A stretch of 64,000 bases of DNA. It comes from Brevibacterium antiquum (lineage in GTDB: Bacteria > Actinomycetota > Actinomycetes > Actinomycetales > Brevibacteriaceae). The translations under genes and the position numbers were made by a program. The notes beneath the pieces are model-generated. The model saw only the letters and a list, made by a program, of their open reading frames with translations. It had not been told where the DNA came from and made no database searches. Positions 58,990-64,000 of this stretch are shown here, one piece after another (positions within the stretch are counted from its first letter, which is position 1; each line of letters starts with the position of its first letter). The stretch spans positions 62,001 to 126,000 of the forward strand of contig NZ_JABASX010000007.1 of assembly GCF_016107655.1 (NCBI RefSeq), written 5' to 3'.

Positions 58990-59805
58990 ATGCCAATCAC
59001 CCTCGCTAACCACACCTCCGAGGCTGTCACCCACACTCGGGTTCCGCCTCTGGTCATCGCGCATCGTGGCGCGTCAGCCGACTATCCGGAGAACACGATC
59101 CCGGCCTTCGTCGCGGCCATCGACCAGGGCACCGACATGCTCGAGATCGACGTGCACATGAATGCTGACGGAGAACTCGTCGTCATCCACGACGTCACCG
59201 TGGAGCGGACGACGAATGTCCGCGTCGCCCATCCTGACCGTACGGACTACAGCGTGAAGACCATGACCACAGCAGAGATCGCCAGCCTCGACGCGGGCAG
59301 CTGGAAGTCCCAATCGTTCGCCGGCGTCCGGGTCCCTCACCTCGCTGAGGTGCTCGATCTGGTGCACGTGACCCGCACCGGGCTGCTCCTCGAGGTCAAA
59401 CACCCCACCCAATACCCGGGGTTCGCCCAGGCGCTCGTTGAATCTCTGACCGCATCCCCGAACTATCTGGACCGGGCATTGGCGGCGGGGATGCTCGTCG
59501 TCCAGTCCGGTGACTGGGCCTTCATCCGTGAGTTCCACGCGCTGGCGCCAGAGATCCCCGTCGGGGTTCTGGGGCGGCCCTGCCCGGACGAACTGCGCGA
59601 CTTCGCCACCTGGGTCGATCAGGTCAATCCCCAGTACATCGCGGCCGATGCCACCTTCCTCGGCCATGTCCACGAGCTGGGGATGTCGAGCCTGGTGTGG
59701 ACCGTCGACAGCGTCGAAGACATGGAAAAGGCTGTCGACCTCGGGGCCGATGGCATCATCACCAACAGGCCCGACCGGCTCGTCGCGGTCGTCGAAGACC
59801 TCTGA
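58990..59805 (+). CDS. Glycerophosphodiester phosphodiesterase
   Basis: A 271-residue cytoplasmic GDPD (UgpQ-like, no signal peptide) hydrolysing glycerophosphodiesters to glycerol-3-phosphate and an alcohol. The metal and catalytic residues are seen: His25 and Glu34 (IAHRGASADYPENT), Glu52 and Asp54 (LEIDVH), His67 (VVIHD). GAGGAG lies before the ATG. Length normal. Monocistronic. Confidence 0.93.
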   Translation: MPITLANHTSEAVTHTRVPPLVIAHRGASADYPENTIPAFVAAIDQGTDMLEIDVHMNADGELVVIHDVTVERTTNVRVAHPDRTDYSVKTMTTAEIASLDAGSWKSQSFAGVRVPHLAEVLDLVHVTRTGLLLEVKHPTQYPGFAQALVESLTASPNYLDRALAAGMLVVQSGDWAFIREFHALAPEIPVGVLGRPCPDELRDFATWVDQVNPQYIAADATFLGHVHELGMSSLVWTVDSVEDMEKAVDLGADGIITNRPDRLVAVVEDL

Positions 59806-59881
59806 GGTCAGCGCGCCGAGGCGAGCACCAGGTCCGGGATGACTCGGGACAGAACTGATCCGAGGGAAGGCAGAGTGTGGC

Positions 59882-60775
59882 TCAAGACAACCGACGCCTC
59901 GCCGCTGCCACAGAAACGAGCAGAGCCACTGCGCCGATGGGGAACCCTAACGTGGCTCCCGTCCAGAACATCCTGCCGCCGTCGCCAAGAGGATAGAAGC
60001 CCACGAGCAGACCTGTCGAGAGGCTGCACAGGTGCATTCCGCAAGCCAGGGTAACGAAGCCGAAGGCTCGGATGGCCAGAGACCAGCCGAACGACAAGGC
60101 GCGGAACTGCACACGCCCAAGCACGAACACCACGGCAACCGTGCCGACTCCGGAGTTCAGTGCGATCGGCACCTCCGGCCTGAACCATGAGGGCAGCGCA
60201 GCCGGATCGAGGACCCCGAAGTACGGCAGGAGGCAGCAGAACGCGATCACCACACAGGCGAGAAGCACGATACCTGCGCCGACTGTCGGCCGGCCCGCCA
60301 CCGCAGGCTTGCCTGCCACTGCAACGAGGACCCCCGCGATGATGAAGGGGAAGACAAGCATGCCGATGAGCGGGACAATTTCTGCGAAGGTCACAACCAT
60401 CAATTCCGGCGTCGGTCGTTCGACGCGTCCGACCACCTCGGCGAGGCCGGAGATACCGAAGATGGCAATGCTGAGCACGGTGACAATGCTGCGCGGGATG
60501 GGCGAGAGCTCGCGCGCGATGACGATGGCAGCGGCACCGGCCACACAAGCCAGGACGAACATGGCGACTCCGGTGGGCACGCCCTGGGCGAAGTAGTAGT
60601 TGGATGAAGCGACCATGAGTGCGCAGTAGCCGATCCAGGCGACGAAATGAACGACGAACGCGAGTGCGACCACCGTGAAGCGCATCGGGGGCGGGCCGCT
60701 GCTGAGCGCAGGTTCCTGGTTCTCGGCGGCAGCTGTCCCAGGACTTTTCGTCTGCGAATACGTCTCCTCATCCAT
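59882..60775 (-). CDS. Hypothetical integral membrane protein
   Basis: A 297-residue protein with a hydrophilic N-terminus (about 30 residues) and seven or eight hydrophobic helices. I do not recognise a family. The start at 60775 is the first Met after which the frame looks protein-like; GATGAT lies 6 nt before it, so the mRNA may be leaderless; an alternative start at 60799 adds 8 residues. Neighbours give no clue to function. Confidence 0.65.
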   Translation of the reverse strand: MDEETYSQTKSPGTAAAENQEPALSSGPPPMRFTVVALAFVVHFVAWIGYCALMVASSNYYFAQGVPTGVAMFVLACVAGAAAIVIARELSPIPRSIVTVLSIAIFGISGLAEVVGRVERPTPELMVVTFAEIVPLIGMLVFPFIIAGVLVAVAGKPAVAGRPTVGAGIVLLACVVIAFCCLLPYFGVLDPAALPSWFRPEVPIALNSGVGTVAVVFVLGRVQFRALSFGWSLAIRAFGFVTLACGMHLCSLSTGLLVGFYPLGDGGRMFWTGATLGFPIGAVALLVSVAAARRRLS

Positions 60776-60923
60776 GGTGGAATCATCCCATAGAACCACA
60801 TGGATTTAACCACTTGGCTTGTCGATAAGAGGACGGTTCCGATCAGTGGTCGACGCCACGGTCAGGGCCGGTGGAATGAAGCGCCGGTTCTCAGCAGGGG
60901 CGTTCGGATGAGACGCTGGGTCC

Positions 60924-63272
60924 ATGGCCAATGAACTCGCGTCGTCCACCAGCCCGTACCTCCGCGCCCACGCCGACAATCCCGTCGACTGGCGGATGTG
61001 GACGAAGGACAACCTCGCCGAGGCGGCACGTCGTGACGTGCCTCTGCTCATCTCGATCGGGTACTCCACGTGCCACTGGTGCCACGTCATGGCCCACGAA
61101 TCTTTCGAGGACGAGGCCATCGCGGCTGTCATCAACGAGAACTTCCTGCCGATCAAGATCGACCGCGAAGAGCTGCCGGACATCGACTCCTATTACATGA
61201 ACGCCCTCCAGGCGATGCGCGGCCAGGGCGGCTGGCCGATGACGATCTTCGCCACACCCGAAGGCAGTCCCTTCTACGCCGGGACGTACTTCCCGCCGGC
61301 ACCGCGGGGGAACCTGCCCGCGTTCACACAGGTGCTCGCGGCCGTGTCACAGTCGTGGACGGAGCGCCGGGCCGAGGTGACCGAGATGACCAAGCGCATG
61401 GATCGTGGGCTCGCCGATATGGCCAGTGCAGTCTCGGATGCCCTGCCCGCCGAAGCCGCCTCGGAACTGCTCAGTGCCGAAGAACTCGACTCGGCAGCCG
61501 AGTCCCTGCTCGACTCCTATGACCCCGCCTGGGGTGGGTTCGGCAAGGCACCGAAGTTCCCGCCGCTGATGAACCTCATGCAGCTCTTGGCCACGTTCGT
61601 GCGCTTGGGCGGGACCACCTCGGCGAGGGATGGGGCTCTTGCTCCCGGAAAGGTCGACAGGGTCGGCGCCGACGGACATCTCGAGGGCGAGCTCGTCCTC
61701 GACTGCCTCATCGCGGTGCGCAGCACCTTCGCACGGATCGCGAGCGGCGGCATGCGTGACCAGGTGCGCGGCGGCATCGCCCGCTACAGCGTCGACCGGC
61801 AGTGGTTCGTGCCGCACTTCGAGAAGATGCTCTACGACAATGCGCTCTACCTGCGCGCCGCCGTCCAGTGGGCGAAGGTCGAACGCGGGCTCAACCCGGA
61901 TTCGAAGTGGTTGGCGCTCGCCGAACGCGAGGTCACCGACACCGCGAATTTCCTCAACGCGGACATGTCCGACGGGGACCGCTTCATCGCCGCGCTCGAC
62001 GCGGACTCCCTCAACGCTGACGGTGTGCTGGAAGAGGGCGCCGCCTATGTCGTCACACCCGAGGAGTTCGCCGAGGTGGGGCAGGAGGGGCTGCTCCAAC
62101 TCGTCGAATCGCCGGCCGGCGCAGAGCTCTCCGGGAACGTCATCGCCGCCATCCGCATCATCGACTGGTTGGGCATGGACGAGGTGCCCTTCGACAAGGA
62201 GCATCCCGCGCCGTGGGCCACCTCGGCGACGGTCGCGCAACGATCCGGGCTCAGAGAATTGCTGGAGCAGCGGTCCCAGCCGGCGCGGGATGAGAAGACG
62301 ATCACCGAATGGAATTCATTGGCAGTCACGGCTCTGGCCGAAGCGGCGCTGTACACCGGTGCCACAGGCGGCACGGACGGGACGAGTGGTGCCGGGGCTT
62401 CCGCAGACACTGATGCGTCGGTGAGCTGGGGGAGTGCGGCAGTCCATCTGTGGGACGCGATGCTGGCGCGCTTCGGCGACTCCGGTCCACGCATTGACCG
62501 CGACTCAGACGTGAGCGCCCGTGGTGCCAGCTCCGATTCGAGGCTCAACGTCCGCCGCAGCTTCACCGGCGACACACCTGGACCCGGCCAGGCCGGACTC
62601 GCTGACTGGGCGCAGTTCATCACTGCCGGCATCACAGTTCGACAGCTGCCGGGAGCGTCCGTGCAGGTGAGTGACCTGGTGTTGTTGAGCGCGAGGATGT
62701 TTGCCGACTTCACTGCTGAAGGGGAGACGCTCGAGGTATTCGACTCCATGGGCGACGAGATCCTGAGTGTGAGAGCATCCGATCCGGTGGATAACACGGT
62801 GCCCTCCGGCAGGTCTGCCGCAGCAGAGGTGGCGCTTCTGCTCGCAGAGCTCGGTGTCGACAGCAGTGCTGAGACCGGTTCGACGGGCAGTCGTGCGGTG
62901 GGTGGCGACTCGTCCACTGGCACCGCTGGGGCTGAGGATCTGAGCACTGGAGGACTTCTTGAACTGCGCGATCGCCTGCTCGGTGTCTATAGGGCACTCG
63001 CCGGTCGAGCCCCGCGCGGCTGCGGTCACGCGCTGTGGCAGTCCGAACGAGCACTCGGCCCGGTGCGTGTGGCCACTCGAAATGCCGAGTTGAGCGGATT
63101 CGCTGCCCGGCACCCTGCGGTCACGCTCCTGACCGATTCAACCGGAGTCCCGGGTGTGAGCGGATCCGAGGTCGAGGTGCCAGAAGGGACCGCGATCGTC
63201 TGCCGAGGGACGCAGTGCTCCCTGCCTGTGGCCACCGTGGGCGAACTCCTCGAGCAGCTCGACGGTTTCTGA
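60924..63272 (+). CDS. YyaL-like thioredoxin-domain protein (DUF255)
   Basis: A 782-residue cytoplasmic protein. Residues 1-165 are a thioredoxin-like DUF255 domain with the CHWCHVM motif (Cys50, Cys53) after the conserved SPYLRAHADNPVDW; the rest is an (alpha/alpha)6-barrel like that of sugar epimerases (QWFVPHFEKMLYDNALYL). It belongs to the conserved YyaL/SPATA20 family, whose biochemical role is unknown. It is longer than usual (about 670-690 aa) owing to Gly/Ala/Ser/Thr/Asp-rich insertions near residues 475-500 and 640-680. No ribosome-binding site; GACGCT is 6 nt before the ATG. Confidence 0.88.
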   Translation: MANELASSTSPYLRAHADNPVDWRMWTKDNLAEAARRDVPLLISIGYSTCHWCHVMAHESFEDEAIAAVINENFLPIKIDREELPDIDSYYMNALQAMRGQGGWPMTIFATPEGSPFYAGTYFPPAPRGNLPAFTQVLAAVSQSWTERRAEVTEMTKRMDRGLADMASAVSDALPAEAASELLSAEELDSAAESLLDSYDPAWGGFGKAPKFPPLMNLMQLLATFVRLGGTTSARDGALAPGKVDRVGADGHLEGELVLDCLIAVRSTFARIASGGMRDQVRGGIARYSVDRQWFVPHFEKMLYDNALYLRAAVQWAKVERGLNPDSKWLALAEREVTDTANFLNADMSDGDRFIAALDADSLNADGVLEEGAAYVVTPEEFAEVGQEGLLQLVESPAGAELSGNVIAAIRIIDWLGMDEVPFDKEHPAPWATSATVAQRSGLRELLEQRSQPARDEKTITEWNSLAVTALAEAALYTGATGGTDGTSGAGASADTDASVSWGSAAVHLWDAMLARFGDSGPRIDRDSDVSARGASSDSRLNVRRSFTGDTPGPGQAGLADWAQFITAGITVRQLPGASVQVSDLVLLSARMFADFTAEGETLEVFDSMGDEILSVRASDPVDNTVPSGRSAAAEVALLLAELGVDSSAETGSTGSRAVGGDSSTGTAGAEDLSTGGLLELRDRLLGVYRALAGRAPRGCGHALWQSERALGPVRVATRNAELSGFAARHPAVTLLTDSTGVPGVSGSEVEVPEGTAIVCRGTQCSLPVATVGELLEQLDGF

Positions 63273-63297
63273 GTCGCAGCTTCACCCTTAACGCTGT

Positions 63298-64000
63298 TCA
63301 GTCCCAGGTGAGGCGTTCCAATCCTGACAGGACGAGGTCGAGGCCCATGACGAAATCCGATGCCTCGTCGAGGTTTTCGAACTCGCCGAGCACAGAGTGC
63401 ACGAAGGGGAAGTCTTCCTCACTGAAACTTGCCCAGTGGTCGATTTGGGCAGTGTGTTGGGCTTCAGCATCCTCGGCGGCTTCGCGTTCGATCGCACGCT
63501 GAGAGACTTCCGCGCCCATGCCGGAAGCATAGGTGGACACGACCATTGACGCCTGGAGCTGGCGGGTCAGGTCCAGCCCACTATTCTGGAGGGCCTGACC
63601 GACTAACTCCCAGTAGCTCAGCGAATTCTGCTCGTCGGGGCCCGCCTTGATGAGCTGAGAGGCCAGCCAACGGTGCTCAAGCATCTGGGCGAACAGGCAC
63701 AGCACGAGCCGTCGAATCTGCAGCAGGCCCTCAGCGGTACCGGTGCTCGTGCGGCCATCGGGCTCTGGGGGAGGATAGTTCTCAAACTGCTTCGGGTGCG
63801 GCTGATCGGCACGTTCGAGGGCCTCGGCCTCGTCCAATGCGCGTCCCAACAGCTCATCGGAGACGATGGCCATCAGCTGGTCCTTGCCGGAGGCGTACCA
63901 GTAGAGACTGGCCACGCCGCTGTCGAGCTGTGCGGCCAGTCCGCGCAGTGTCATCTTCTCCGCCCCAACGGTGTCGAGCGTGGTGATCGCGGCCTCGATG
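63298..64000 (-). CDS. TetR-family regulator, N-terminus cut by window edge
   Basis: The frame is open from the stop at 63298 to the window edge; upstream of the Met at 63954 it continues with codons for IEAAITTLDTVGAEK, so the true start lies beyond 64000. MTLRGLAAQLDSGVASLYWYASGKDQL is the second and third helix of a TetR DNA-binding domain. The remaining 190 residues form an all-helical ligand domain with a Glu/Asp-rich end. Convergent with the YyaL gene. Target and ligand unknown. Confidence 0.88.
   Translation of the reverse strand, partial: IEAAITTLDTVGAEKMTLRGLAAQLDSGVASLYWYASGKDQLMAIVSDELLGRALDEAEALERADQPHPKQFENYPPPEPDGRTSTGTAEGLLQIRRLVLCLFAQMLEHRWLASQLIKAGPDEQNSLSYWELVGQALQNSGLDLTRQLQASMVVSTYASGMGAEVSQRAIEREAAEDAEAQHTAQIDHWASFSEEDFPFVHSVLGEFENLDEASDFVMGLDLVLSGLERLTWD

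Overview
The window is GC-rich DNA (roughly mid-60s % GC by eye) from an actinomycete, most likely a Brevibacteriaceae-like member of the Micrococcales. This is an inference. It rests on a RamB regulator divergent from aceA followed by aceB, a DtxR/IdeR-type iron box, GTG/TTG starts, several promoters whose -10 box lies 6-7 nt before the start codon (leaderless mRNAs), ectABC, an ureABCFDG urease operon and a FAD/Fe-S glycolate- or D-lactate-type dehydrogenase. I see no rRNA, tRNA, CRISPR array, transposase or prophage gene. Almost everything is chromosomal metabolism, transport and stress adaptation.

Layout. 1-2.6 kb: edge of an APC amino-acid permease, then a TrkH/TrkA potassium uptake pair. 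2.6-6 kb: an IsdG/MhuD-like heme monooxygenase, formamidase with its FmdB zinc ribbon, and a solitary beta-class DNA methyltransferase. 6-12.6 kb: an L-2-hydroxyglutarate oxidase-like enzyme with a large low-complexity insertion, then ramB, aceA and aceB (glyoxylate shunt). 12.6-20 kb: DinB-like protein, WYL regulator, universal stress protein, a 1005-aa FAD/Fe-S dehydrogenase, a small HTH protein and an inositol-monophosphatase-like enzyme. 20-24 kb: an iron-box-controlled siderophore ABC importer. 24.1-25.5 kb: an AbiEi/DUF559-like gene framed by two related ~80-bp palindromic repeats. 25.7-35.7 kb: urease operon (ureABCFDG, no ureE) running straight into a five-gene nickel/peptide-type ABC importer, preceded by a candidate leaderless 26-codon leader ORF. 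35.7-39.7 kb: two membrane proteins and an amidohydrolase. 39.8-45.8 kb: a CoA-transferase, acyl-CoA dehydrogenase and SDR set with a LysR regulator, a DUF1990 gene and a second SDR. 45.8-52.8 kb: a 7 x 21-bp tandem repeat, a glycine riboswitch, then gcvP-gcvT-gcvH-sdaA. 53.3-55.9 kb: ectABC (ectoine). 56-64 kb: a secreted basic protein, an alanine/glycine:Na+ symporter, a glycerophosphodiesterase, a membrane protein, a YyaL-type thioredoxin-domain protein and the 3' part of a TetR regulator.

How it works together. Urea and formamide hydrolysis supply ammonia, with nickel import encoded in the urease transcription unit. The glycine cleavage system plus serine dehydratase turn glycine and serine into one-carbon units, ammonia and pyruvate under glycine control. 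K+ uptake and ectoine are the two arms of osmoadaptation, and the glyoxylate shunt supports growth on acetate or fatty acids.

The most interesting points are the leaderless leader ORF and overlapping hairpin before urease; the ureE-less operon with a His-rich UreG tail and Ala in place of the urease flap Cys; the paired repeats around the AbiEi-like gene; recurring acidic or Ala/Gly/Ser inserts in otherwise conserved enzymes; and a 9-mer (ACCTCGGCG and its complement) that I counted about 40 times in 64 kb.
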